From contig JANXOM010000253.1 in the NCBI GenBank assembly GCA_025353585.1, positions 1 through 64,000 of the forward strand: 64,000 nucleotides of DNA, read 5' to 3'. A model generated the notes under the pieces. The model was not told the origin of the DNA. It searched no databases and saw nothing but the letters and a program-made list of their open reading frames with translations. This DNA is from Deltaproteobacteria bacterium (GTDB lineage Bacteria > Myxococcota_A > Polyangia > Haliangiales > Haliangiaceae). The translations under genes and the position numbers were made by a program. Below, piece by piece: positions 26,391-34,971 of the stretch (within the stretch, counting starts at the first letter, position 1; every line of letters starts with the position of its first letter).

Positions 26391-28586
26391 GTGAGCCAGC
26401 GCGTCGCCCATCGCATCTGTCCGCTGTGCGAGGCCTGCTGCGGCCTCGAGATCGCGCTCGATGGGGACCGCGTCACCAGCATCCGCGGCCACGCCGAGGA
26501 TGTCTCGTCGCACGGGTTTATCTGCCCGAAGGGCGCGGCCCTCGGCGAGCTGCACACGGATCCGGATCGCCTCCGCGCGCCGATGATCCTGCGCGACGGC
26601 GTGCACGTGGCCGTGACATGGGACGAGGCGTTTGCCGAGATCGAGCGCCGCCTCCCGCCGCTCCTCGCGGCCCACGGCCCCGCTGCCGCCGCGGTCGTCC
26701 TCGGCAACCCGACGGCGCACAAGGCCGGCCTCCTGCTCTACGGCGCGCGCCTCACCCGCGCCCTCGGCACGACCAACGTGTTCTCCGCCTCGACTCTCGA
26801 CCAGATGCCGAAGCAGCTCGCCGCCGGCTGGATGTTCGGCCACTGGCTCTCGGTCGCCGTGCCCGACATCGCGCGCACGGACCTCCTCGTCGTCCTCGGT
26901 GCGAACCCGCTCGCCAGCAACGGCAGCATGTGGACCGTCCCCGACTTCCGCGGCAAGGCAAAGGCCCTGCAGGCCCGCGGCGGCCGCATGATCGTCATCG
27001 ACCCGCGGCGCACAGAGACGGCCGCCCTCGCCGACGAGCACCACTTCATCCGCCCCGGCGGCGATGCGTTCCTGCTCCTCGGCCTCGTCCACACGCTGTT
27101 CGCCGAGCAGCTCGTCCGCCTCGGTCGCCTCGCCGAGCACACCGACGGGCTCGCCGCCGTCGTGGCCGCCGTCGCCGACTTCGCGCCCGAGGCCGTCGCG
27201 GCGCGCTGCGGCATCGCGGCGGCCACCATCCGGGCCCTCGCGCGCGACCTGGCCACCACGCCGCGCGCCGCGCTCTACGGCCGCATCGGCACCTGCACGC
27301 AGGAGTACGGCACGCTCGCGTCGTGGCTCGTCGACGTCATCAACGTCCTCACCGGCCACCTCGACGCGCCCGGCGGCGTGATGTTCCCGAAGGCCGCCGC
27401 GTTCGCCGCGAACACCGCCGGCGCGCCCGGTCGCGGCAAGGGCGTCACCACCGGCCGGCGTCGCAGCCGCGTGTCGGGCGCGCCGGAGGTCTTCGGCGAG
27501 CTGCCGATGACGTGCCTCGCCGAGGAGATCGAGACGCCGGGCGCGGGCCAGGTTCGCGTGCTGTTCGCGATCGGCACGAACCCGGTCCTGTCCGCGCCGA
27601 ACGGCCCGCGCATCGCCGCCGCCCTCGCGCAGCTGGAGCTGATGGTCAGCTTCGACATCTACCTCAACGAGACCTCACGCCACGCGCACGTGATCCTGCC
27701 GAGCTTCTCCGCGCTGGCGGACCACCACTTCGACGTCGCGTTCCCGCAGCTCGCGTGGCGCAACACCGTCCGCCACAGCTCGCCGCTCGTCCCGCCGCCC
27801 GCCGGCCACCCGCCCGAGTGGGAGATGCTCGTCCGTCTGATCGGCATCGTGCGTGGCCGCGGCGCCGCCGTCGATGTCCGCGCGCTCGACGACGAGCTCA
27901 CCGCCGAGGACGTACGCCGTGTCGCCGGCCCCGCGACGGAGGCGATCCTCGCCGCCTCCGCCCACCACACCGGCCCCGACCGCCTGTTCGATCTCGCGCT
28001 GCGCGCCGGCCCGTATCGGCTGACGCTCGATCAGGTCCGCGCCGCACCTGCGGGCCTCGATCTCGGCGAGCTCGCGCCGCGGATCCCCGAGGTCCTCCGC
28101 ACCCCATCGGGCAAGATCGAGCTCGCGCCGCCGCTGCTGATCGAGGATGTCGCCCGCGCCCGCGCCGACCTCGCGCGCCCGGTACCGGACCTCGTCATCA
28201 TTGGCCGCCGCCAGCTCCGCTCGAACAACAGCTGGATGCACAACCTTCCGATGCTCGCGAAGGGCGCGTTCCGCGGCACGGCCCTCGTCCACCCGACGGA
28301 CGCGGCGCGCCTCGGCCTCCGCGCCGGCGGGCGCGCCACCATCACGCGCGCCGGTCACGCCGACCGCAGCATCGCCGTCGAGGTCGAGCTCAGCCCCGAT
28401 ATCATGCCCGGCGTCGTCAGCCTCCCGCACGGCTGGGGCCACGACCTGCCGGGCGCGCGGCTCGCGACGGCGGCGAAGCGCCCGGGCGCGAACCTCAACG
28501 CGATTCTCGACGACCAGCTCCGCGATCCGCTGTCCGGCAACGCCGTGCTCGGCGGCGTCGCGATCGAGATGCGCGCGCTTGCCTGA
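26391..28586 (+). CDS. Molybdopterin-dependent oxidoreductase (formate dehydrogenase / BisC-like)
   Basis: A Mo-bisPGD enzyme of 731 residues. The N-terminal [4Fe-4S] motif is 'CPLCEACCGLE' with the fourth Cys in 'GFICPKGAALG'. Cofactor-contacting blocks include 'LGNPTAHKAGLLLYGARL', 'VVLGANPLASNGSMWTVPDF', 'IVIDPRRTETA' and 'FAIGTNPVLSAPNGPR'. The C-terminal beta domain contains 'LIGRRQLRSNNSWMHNLP' and 'MPGVVSLPHGWGHDLPG'. There is no Tat signal, so it is cytoplasmic, and no electron-transfer subunit is encoded beside it. The substrate is unknown. GTG 26391 is chosen over a TTG inside the preceding repeat. The XdhC-MobA fusion at 38.7 kb could serve its cofactor. Confidence 0.88.
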   Translation: MSQRVAHRICPLCEACCGLEIALDGDRVTSIRGHAEDVSSHGFICPKGAALGELHTDPDRLRAPMILRDGVHVAVTWDEAFAEIERRLPPLLAAHGPAAAAVVLGNPTAHKAGLLLYGARLTRALGTTNVFSASTLDQMPKQLAAGWMFGHWLSVAVPDIARTDLLVVLGANPLASNGSMWTVPDFRGKAKALQARGGRMIVIDPRRTETAALADEHHFIRPGGDAFLLLGLVHTLFAEQLVRLGRLAEHTDGLAAVVAAVADFAPEAVAARCGIAAATIRALARDLATTPRAALYGRIGTCTQEYGTLASWLVDVINVLTGHLDAPGGVMFPKAAAFAANTAGAPGRGKGVTTGRRRSRVSGAPEVFGELPMTCLAEEIETPGAGQVRVLFAIGTNPVLSAPNGPRIAAALAQLELMVSFDIYLNETSRHAHVILPSFSALADHHFDVAFPQLAWRNTVRHSSPLVPPPAGHPPEWEMLVRLIGIVRGRGAAVDVRALDDELTAEDVRRVAGPATEAILAASAHHTGPDRLFDLALRAGPYRLTLDQVRAAPAGLDLGELAPRIPEVLRTPSGKIELAPPLLIEDVARARADLARPVPDLVIIGRRQLRSNNSWMHNLPMLAKGAFRGTALVHPTDAARLGLRAGGRATITRAGHADRSIAVEVELSPDIMPGVVSLPHGWGHDLPGARLATAAKRPGANLNAILDDQLRDPLSGNAVLGGVAIEMRALA

Positions 28587-28623
28587 CCGCTGCTAGCTCG
28601 AGCGAGGCGTTACCGCCAAGGCG

Positions 28624-28745
28624 CCCCGGCGCAGGCGAACCTGGAGCTCGCCGCGCGGCCCGCCGCCGCCGCTGCGCCTGCTCCTCGGCGCGGACGCGCT
28701 CGTCCTCGCGAGCGAGGACACGCAGGGCCGGCTCGCGGTGAACGC
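28624..28745 (+). pseudogene. Short-chain dehydrogenase C-terminal remnant
   Basis: Two frames in succession read 'PAQANLELAAR' and 'PPPLRLLLGADALVLASEDT', matching the C-terminal 'KAAQAILELA...PPLRLLLGADA' end of SDRs of the kind often paired with AraC regulators. There is no N-terminal Rossmann part upstream, so only about 40 codons survive, with a frameshift. Confidence 0.5.
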
Positions 28746-28789
28746 GCAGCGGCGCGCGCGGCGCGCGTCGCGGGACGGGCACGCCTATT

Positions 28790-29197
28790 GTCCCGAAGCG
28801 GCTCGAGCTCGCGCGGCGGCGCACGGCGGCGGACGAGCCCCGGCTCGGTCGGCGTTCGGCTAGGCCAGCCGGTTCGACGCGCCGGTCGAACGCAGCGTGT
28901 TCGACGCGCACGTGCTGACGCTGCCGTTCGTCACGCACGACGCGGATCTCGTCGCGGTGCTCGCGCCCGGCCTCGAGGCGGCGTTCGCGTCCAGCGCGCA
29001 CGCGCGCACGCGCGTCGACGACGTTCGCCGCGCGCGGCGCCGCAAGATGTGATGTGCGGCGAGCGGCCGTCCGCCGACAGGCGCGCCGCCGAGCTCCACC
29101 TGCGCGCACGCTGCAGCGCCGGCGCGGCGAGCTCGGGACCTCGGACCAGGCGCTCCTCGACGACGTGCGCCAGAGGCCGCGCGAACCCTATCGGTGA
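28790..29197 (+). pseudogene. AraC-family regulator remnant, frameshifted
   Basis: Fragments in order are 'PKRLELARRRTAADEPRL', an in-frame TAG at 28861, 'RFDAPVERSVFDAHVLTLPF' with 'DADLVAVLAPGLEAAF', then after a stop at 29050 a second frame 'CGERPSADRRAAELHLRAR', then a third frame 'TLQRRRGELGTSDQALLDDV' ending at TGA 29195. These are the ligand-domain end and first helix-turn-helix of an AraC regulator like the intact one at 41.3 kb. At least one stop and two frameshifts show decay. The second helix-turn-helix is missing. Confidence 0.7.
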
Positions 29198-29242
29198 CGA
29201 CCGACCTCGAACCAGTGACGCGCCGGGGCTCTTCGATGCCCG

Positions 29243-30214
29243 TTACTTGATGACGACGAGGTAGTGAAACGACGCGGTGGCGCCCCAGACCGCGAAGTTG
29301 ATCCCCGTGCCGGCCTGCGTGGCGATCGACGTCGGCGCGATCGAGGCGCCACCGATCGAGCACTCGATCTTGTTCGCCCCCGTGACGCCGTGCACGGTGT
29401 AGACGGCCTCGTGGCCGGCCGCGACGTCCGGGCTGCCGCCGCCGTTGATGCCCGGGTGGAAGCCGCCGTTCCCGAACGTGACGAGGTCGTCGAACGGGTC
29501 GCCGTTGTTGGCCTCCGTGTCGATCATCTCGCCGCAGCCGGCGCCGGTGCCGAAGGTCGTCGTCCGCGAGAAGCGGGTCATCAGCGCCGCGCCGAAAAAC
29601 TCCTGGTTCGGTGTGTTCGTGAGCGCGCCGTACGTGACGCTCGTCGTGATGTACGCGTTGGGGAAGCCGAGCGAGTTGGCCCAGAAGATCTCGAGGTCGG
29701 TCCCGTGGATCACGAGCGAGCCTCCCGTGACCGTCGCCGAGACGTTGCCGGCGGATTGCCAGTCGGCGACCTCGGTCGGATTGTTGAACGGCAGGAACAA
29801 CAGGATCTGGTTGCCGCCGACCTTCGGCTGCGGATCGCACGCATCGCCGACGCCATCCGCCACTGCGCCGACGGTCGTCTCGCCGACGTCTGACTGATCG
29901 ACGTTCGCGATGTGGGGACAGTTGTCGCAGACGTCGCCGACGCCATCACCGTCCTCGTCCGCCTGCGACGCGTTCGCCGTCATGGGGCAGTTGTCGTTGC
30001 GGTCGGGAACGCCGTCACCGTCGGTGTCCACCGGCGGGGCGTCCGGCGATCCGGTATCCGCGCGCGCCGCGCCATCGACGGTCGCGTCTCCGCCCTGCGG
30101 CGGTCCGTCGTGCTGCGCCTGCGCGTCATCGCCCGCCTGGTTCCCTGCGCCCGATGGCGCGAACGAGCAGCCGGCGAGCAGGCTCACGGTCAAGACCAGC
30201 GGGCGGACGTGCAT
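29243..30214 (-). CDS. Lipoprotein with thrombospondin type-3 repeats
   Basis: A protein of 323 residues. The signal peptide is 'MHVRPLVLTVSLLAGCS' (lipobox Cys16), followed by a disordered Gly/Asp/Gln linker. Residues 60-125 carry Ca2+-binding TSP3 repeats ('DTDGDGVPDRNDNCP', then 'EDGDGVGDVCDNCP'). The C-terminal 190 residues are a beta-sandwich resembling a concanavalin/laminin-type domain ('NPTEVADWQS', 'HYLVVIK' at the end). It is probably a surface-exposed, calcium-stabilised binding protein. ATG 30223 is an alternative start nine bases upstream. A GGAGG sits unusually close to the chosen ATG. Confidence 0.8.
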   Translation of the reverse strand: MHVRPLVLTVSLLAGCSFAPSGAGNQAGDDAQAQHDGPPQGGDATVDGAARADTGSPDAPPVDTDGDGVPDRNDNCPMTANASQADEDGDGVGDVCDNCPHIANVDQSDVGETTVGAVADGVGDACDPQPKVGGNQILLFLPFNNPTEVADWQSAGNVSATVTGGSLVIHGTDLEIFWANSLGFPNAYITTSVTYGALTNTPNQEFFGAALMTRFSRTTTFGTGAGCGEMIDTEANNGDPFDDLVTFGNGGFHPGINGGGSPDVAAGHEAVYTVHGVTGANKIECSIGGASIAPTSIATQAGTGINFAVWGATASFHYLVVIK

Positions 30215-30275
30215 CACCTCCATCGTACCGCAGGATCTCCGCAGAGATCGTGGCCGAACGCACACCCCGGCGCCG

Positions 30276-33200
30276 CTATCGCCGCGAAAAGCCGGGCGCG
30301 AACACCTCGGCCATCCGCACGGGCTGCTGGATGTCCTGGCCGCTCATCCACCCCGCTGCGCCGGCGATGCGGGCCGCGCCATCCTCGTCGCCCAGGAGCT
30401 GGCCGCAGCGCAGCCGCGCGACGGCCGCGCACAGGGGGAAGTGCTGCTCGACGGAGAGCTCGGCCACGGCCTCGAGCCGTGCGATCGCGGCGCGCCGGTC
30501 GCCCGTTTGAAAGCTCGCGGCCGCGAGGAGGAGCTCGCTCCAGATCGTCGCGTAGTTGATGCGCTGGGCGGCGAGCCGGCGCGCGCGGTACTCGACCTCG
30601 GCCACGTTGCCCTCGCACGCGGCGATGCGGCCGAGCAGCCAGTCCGAGATCGCGCGCGCGATCTGGATCCGGAACAGCAGCGAGCGTTCGGCCGCGTCGA
30701 GGCCCGGCCGCGCCCACGCGCCCTGGCTCGCTCCATCACCGCGATACAGCGCGAGCTCCACGCGAGCCCGCAGCTCGAGGAAATGTTGGAGGTGGTAGCG
30801 GCCCGGCTCCGGCGCGGTCCACACGCGCTTGTCGAGCTCCGCGCCGGCGAGGTCGGGGCGGTCCTGCGCGAGCCACAGCACGTTGAACCAGCGCGTGAGG
30901 CTTGCTTCGGTGTAGCGGTCGTCGCGGCGCTGCGCGTCGCGCAGGTACGCGGTGTAGAGCGGCCGGAGCTCGCCCCACGCACCCTGGTAGTCGGTCGCGC
31001 GCAGGCGGTGCAGGCGGATCGTGGACTGCTCCCACGCCACGCCCGGCAGCGCGCGGAACCGGCCGTCGGCGTCGGTGAAGTGCGAGACGGCCGCGCGAAA
31101 GCGCCCCGCGTAGTACGCGGCGAACGCGTCCGCGAGCACGAGGTACGCGTCCATCCAGGTGTCGCGGCGGCCGCGCGCGATGCCGCGCGCCACCACGACG
31201 AGCGCCTCGGCGCGCTCGCGACCTACTTCGCCTTCCTGGGCGCGGTAGATCGCCTCGAACACGACCGCGCGCAGGAGCCGCCGCGGATCACCCGCGCCGA
31301 TCGCGAGGCGCAGCGCGCGCGCCTGGAAGTCCGCGCCCCGGACATTGTCCACGAGGATGAGGCCGATCGAGGTCGACTGGTAGACGTCGAGCTTGCGCAG
31401 GAGCGTCGCGGGGATGTCGCGCGTGGGGCGCTCGTAGAGCACGACCGGCTCGCGATCGAGCGAGGCGCGCACGGCCTCGAGGGACGCGAGCGATTCGCGC
31501 GGGCTCGCGGGGACGCGCTCCCCGAGCTGCTCGAGCACGGCGCCGAGCTCGGTGAGGCCGCGCTCGACGTGTCCGGACGCGAGGAGCTGGTCGGCGGCGC
31601 GGCGGCGGCAATCGAGCTGCGTCTCGTCGTCGACCTCGGCGCCCGCGGCGAGGAACTCGTCGGCGGCTTCCGCGCCGCGGCCCGCGCTCGCGAGCGCCTC
31701 CGCGAGCTGCACGTGGAGCGCGCGCGCGTGGACCGCATCGCGCGGGCCGGCGGCGAGGGCGGCCCGCAGGAACGCGGCCGCGCGATCGAACGCGAGGAGC
31801 GACAGGGCCCGCGCGGCGGCGCGCTCGGCGAGGTCGCGGCCGCGCGCGGCGTCGCCGGCGGCGAAGAGGTGCCGCACGACGAGCTCGGGCGAGCTCTCGC
31901 CGACGCCGGCGCGCAGCATCGCGTGCGCGAGCTTGCCCGATAGCTGCGCGAACAGGACGCACTCCATCCGCGTGACGACCGACTCGCGCACGCGGTCGTG
32001 ATAGGGCTCGAGGACGGTCTCGCCGCTCGCGTCGGCCGAGGTCTTGACGAGCCGCGCGGCCCGCACGGCCGCGATCGACGGCGCCGCGCGCGTGGCCGTG
32101 AGCGCGCCGGCGTCCGCGGCGGTCTTCTGGCCGATCGGCATGCCCGCGACGGCGATGATCTGCAACAGATGGCGCGGCTCGGCGTCGAGGGCGAGCGCGC
32201 GCTGCCACAGCGCATCGTCGAGGTGCGTCGTGGGGCCATCGCCGGCGTGCACCGCCATGTGGTGGGCGAGCTCGGCGAGGAACAGCGGGTGGCCGGCGGC
32301 CTCCCGCGCGATCTCGTCGCGGCGAGCAGGCGACGCGGCGTCCGGCGGGAGCAGGCGCTCGACGAGCTGGGCGGCGTCGGCCGGCGGCAGCGGCCCGAGC
32401 GCGATCCGGCGCGGCGTGGTGCGCGCGGCGGCGGCGAGCTCGCCACCCGGATCGAGGCGCGCCTCGCCCGTGCGCACGGACGCCAGGAACGCGAGCGGCG
32501 GCGCGCTGTCCGGGTGCAAGAGCTCGCGGAGCAGCAGCAGGCTGTCCGCATCCGCCCACTGCAGATCATCGACGAACAGGACCAGCGGCTGGCGCGCGGC
32601 GACGCGGCGGAGCACGTCGACCAGCGCCGCGAACGCCCGGGTGCGCAGCTCGAGCGCCCCGCACTCCGGCTCGGGCGCGCGCGAGGCCGCGAACAGCTTC
32701 ACGCGCCGCAGCACCGGGAAGAGGCGCCCGGCGAGCGAGGCCTCCGCCGGCACGAGATCCCACGCGAGCTCGCGGTCCATCGTCACGAGCGCGCGCGACA
32801 GCGCATCGACGATGCCGTCGAACGCCTTGTACGGCACCGTCTCCTCGGCGAAGCACCGGCCGCGCAGGATCATCGCGCCGCTATGCTCCACCTCGGCGAG
32901 GAAGTGCTTCACGAGCGCCGACTTGCCGAGGCCCGAGGGCCCCTCGACGAACACGGACACGGCGCCGCCCCGCGAGTCGGCGAGGGCCGCGCGCAGGGTC
33001 GCGAGCTCCGCGTGCCGCCCGACGAACACGTCCGCGGCGTGCGGCAGGGGCGCCGCCGCCGTGCTCCCGAGCATGCGCAGGACCTCGGGGCCGGTGGGGC
33101 GGTCGGTCGCCTGCGGCGCGAGGAGGCGCTCGCACAGCGCGGCGAGATCTGGCGGGATCCCGGCCGCGATCGTGCTCACGACCGGCGGCGGCTCGCGCTT

Positions 33201-34052
33201 CGCGGCGAGGAGCTCGGGGATCGTGCCGCCCGCGAACGGCAGCTGGTTCGTCAGCACCTCGAACAGGATCACGCCGACCGCGTACCAGTCCGCCGCCGCG
33301 CCCACGGTCGCCCCGGGCTCGCCTTGCTCGGGCGCCATGTACGCGGGCGTGCCCGCGATGCCGCGCACCTGCGCGATCTCGGCGAGGAGCGTCGCGTCCG
33401 CGACGAGCCCGAAGTCCATGATCACGACGCGGCCCGCCGGCGTGACGAGGATGTTGGCGGGCTTGAGGTCGCGATGCACCTTGCCCGCGGCGTGCAGCGC
33501 GACGAGCCCGCTCGCGAGCTGGGTGAGCGCGCGGCGCAGGCGATGCTCGTCGAACGGGAGGTCCGCGATCGCGGGCGCGAGGGCGGGGAGGAGCGGCGCG
33601 CTCGCCCGCGTCGGCACGCCGAACTCGAGCATCGTGCCGGTGTTCGGCCGCGGGACGGGTGTGAGCGCGGGGGCCGGGGTCTCGTGCGTGATCGCGTCCC
33701 GGCGGCGGCGCCGCTCGGCCGCGTAGTCCGGGCGCAGCCACGTCATGAAGTCGCAGCCTTCGACGAGCTCCATCGTGAAGAACCACTCGCCGCCGCGCTC
33801 GAACAGCTCGTAGAGGTTCACGAGGTTCGCGTGGTTGAGATCCGCGACGGAGCGGAACTCGTTCTTGAAGTGATAGAGGAACGTCGCGTCGAGCGTGCGC
33901 AGCGTCTTGAGCGCGACCGTCATGTCCCGCGTGGTGTCGTGCGCCTCGTAGACCACGCCCATGCCGCCCTCGCCGAGCGTGCGACGGATCTCGAACCGGC
34001 CGGGGTCGCCAGGCTGCACCGCCGCCAGGATACCCGCTACGGTGTCCGGCAT
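30276..34052 (-). CDS. Ser/Thr protein kinase fused to AAA ATPase and TPR-like region
   Basis: A signalling protein of 1258 residues. The kinase domain spans about residues 20-320, with glycine loop 'LGEGGMGVVYEAHD', Lys in 'VALKTLR', catalytic 'HRDLKPANI' and 'DFG'. It has a ~70-residue Pro/Arg-rich insertion before the HRD segment. An AAA_16/NACHT-like ATPase follows, with P-loop 'GPSGLGKSALV' near residue 375 and Walker B 'LVLFVDDLQWADAD'. The last 600 residues are helical TPR-type repeats. This PknK/LuxR-like layout (kinase-ATPase-TPR) is frequent in myxobacteria. There is no DNA-binding domain. Its ATG overlaps the ATG of the divergent metallo-hydrolase gene within one CATG. Confidence 0.92.
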   Translation of the reverse strand: MPDTVAGILAAVQPGDPGRFEIRRTLGEGGMGVVYEAHDTTRDMTVALKTLRTLDATFLYHFKNEFRSVADLNHANLVNLYELFERGGEWFFTMELVEGCDFMTWLRPDYAAERRRRRDAITHETPAPALTPVPRPNTGTMLEFGVPTRASAPLLPALAPAIADLPFDEHRLRRALTQLASGLVALHAAGKVHRDLKPANILVTPAGRVVIMDFGLVADATLLAEIAQVRGIAGTPAYMAPEQGEPGATVGAAADWYAVGVILFEVLTNQLPFAGGTIPELLAAKREPPPVVSTIAAGIPPDLAALCERLLAPQATDRPTGPEVLRMLGSTAAAPLPHAADVFVGRHAELATLRAALADSRGGAVSVFVEGPSGLGKSALVKHFLAEVEHSGAMILRGRCFAEETVPYKAFDGIVDALSRALVTMDRELAWDLVPAEASLAGRLFPVLRRVKLFAASRAPEPECGALELRTRAFAALVDVLRRVAARQPLVLFVDDLQWADADSLLLLRELLHPDSAPPLAFLASVRTGEARLDPGGELAAAARTTPRRIALGPLPPADAAQLVERLLPPDAASPARRDEIAREAAGHPLFLAELAHHMAVHAGDGPTTHLDDALWQRALALDAEPRHLLQIIAVAGMPIGQKTAADAGALTATRAAPSIAAVRAARLVKTSADASGETVLEPYHDRVRESVVTRMECVLFAQLSGKLAHAMLRAGVGESSPELVVRHLFAAGDAARGRDLAERAAARALSLLAFDRAAAFLRAALAAGPRDAVHARALHVQLAEALASAGRGAEAADEFLAAGAEVDDETQLDCRRRAADQLLASGHVERGLTELGAVLEQLGERVPASPRESLASLEAVRASLDREPVVLYERPTRDIPATLLRKLDVYQSTSIGLILVDNVRGADFQARALRLAIGAGDPRRLLRAVVFEAIYRAQEGEVGRERAEALVVVARGIARGRRDTWMDAYLVLADAFAAYYAGRFRAAVSHFTDADGRFRALPGVAWEQSTIRLHRLRATDYQGAWGELRPLYTAYLRDAQRRDDRYTEASLTRWFNVLWLAQDRPDLAGAELDKRVWTAPEPGRYHLQHFLELRARVELALYRGDGASQGAWARPGLDAAERSLLFRIQIARAISDWLLGRIAACEGNVAEVEYRARRLAAQRINYATIWSELLLAAASFQTGDRRAAIARLEAVAELSVEQHFPLCAAVARLRCGQLLGDEDGAARIAGAAGWMSGQDIQQPVRMAEVFAPGFSRR

Positions 34053-34971
34053 GGGCCGCTTCGACGACCGCGCGACGCAACCAGGCCGTGGTCCGGCCGA
34101 CATCTTGCGGTGGAAGTTCGGTCGGGGCGAGCCGCGCCGCGCCGACTACGCCGTGCTCGACGCCGTCCGCCCGGGCACCCAGACCGGCGGGGCCGCCGCG
34201 CTCGCCAGCGGCGAGCCGTGCGCGGTGTGGATCGGCCACGCCACGTGGGCGTTCCGGCTCGGCGGGCAGCTCGTCGTGGTCGATCCGATCTGGTCGCGCG
34301 CGATCGGCGGGGCGGTGCGGCGGCTCGTCGAGCCGGGCGTACCGCTCGCGGAGATGCCGCCGATCGACGTCGTGCTCGTCACGCACGACCACCGCGATCA
34401 CATGGATCTGCCGACGCTTCGCAAGCTCCCCGACACGGCGACCTACATCGTGCCGCTCGGCAACGGCGCGCGCCTCGGGAAGCCGAACGTCGTCGAGCTC
34501 GACTGGTGGCAGTCGCACACGCTCGGCGCGCTGACGATCACGCTCGTGCCGGCGCGCCACTGGTCGATGCGGATGCCGTGGAACCGCAACGACACGCTCT
34601 GGGGCGGCTACGTCGTGCGCGGGCCCGAGGGCGCCGCGTATCACTCGGGCGACACGGCGTGGGGCGAGCACTTCGCGGAGATCGGCCAGCGGCTCGGGCC
34701 GATCGACTGGGCGATGCTGCCGATCGGCGCCTACGCCCCGCGCTGGTTCATGGAGCCGCAGCACATGGATCCCGACGAGGCGGCGCGCGGGTTCGAGGCG
34801 CTCGGCGCGCGGAACCTGCTCGCGATGCACTGGGGCACGTTCAAGCTCCCCGACGAGGCCGTCGGCGAGCCGCCCGAGCGCCTGCGCGCGTGGTGGCAGG
34901 CGCGTGGGTTGCCGCCGGAGCGGCTGTGGATCTGCGATGTCGGCGAGGCGCGGCCGCTCAGGTCAGCTTGA
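34051..34971 (+). CDS. Metallo-beta-lactamase-fold hydrolase (UlaG/NAPE-PLD-like)
   Basis: A protein of 306 residues. The metal-binding HxHxDH motif is 'THDHRDHMD', later ligands are in 'YHSGDTAWGEHF' and 'AMHWGTFKL', and 'IGHATWAFRLGGQLVVVDPI' is the typical entry of the NAPE-PLD/UlaG branch that cleaves phosphodiester or lactone bonds. It has no signal peptide. The substrate is unknown; lipid phosphodiester hydrolysis is the most common guess for the branch. Its 3' end overlaps the convergent CurA-like gene by 14 nt, and its start overlaps that of the kinase gene on the other strand. Confidence 0.9.
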   Translation: MGRFDDRATQPGRGPADILRWKFGRGEPRRADYAVLDAVRPGTQTGGAAALASGEPCAVWIGHATWAFRLGGQLVVVDPIWSRAIGGAVRRLVEPGVPLAEMPPIDVVLVTHDHRDHMDLPTLRKLPDTATYIVPLGNGARLGKPNVVELDWWQSHTLGALTITLVPARHWSMRMPWNRNDTLWGGYVVRGPEGAAYHSGDTAWGEHFAEIGQRLGPIDWAMLPIGAYAPRWFMEPQHMDPDEAARGFEALGARNLLAMHWGTFKLPDEAVGEPPERLRAWWQARGLPPERLWICDVGEARPLRSA

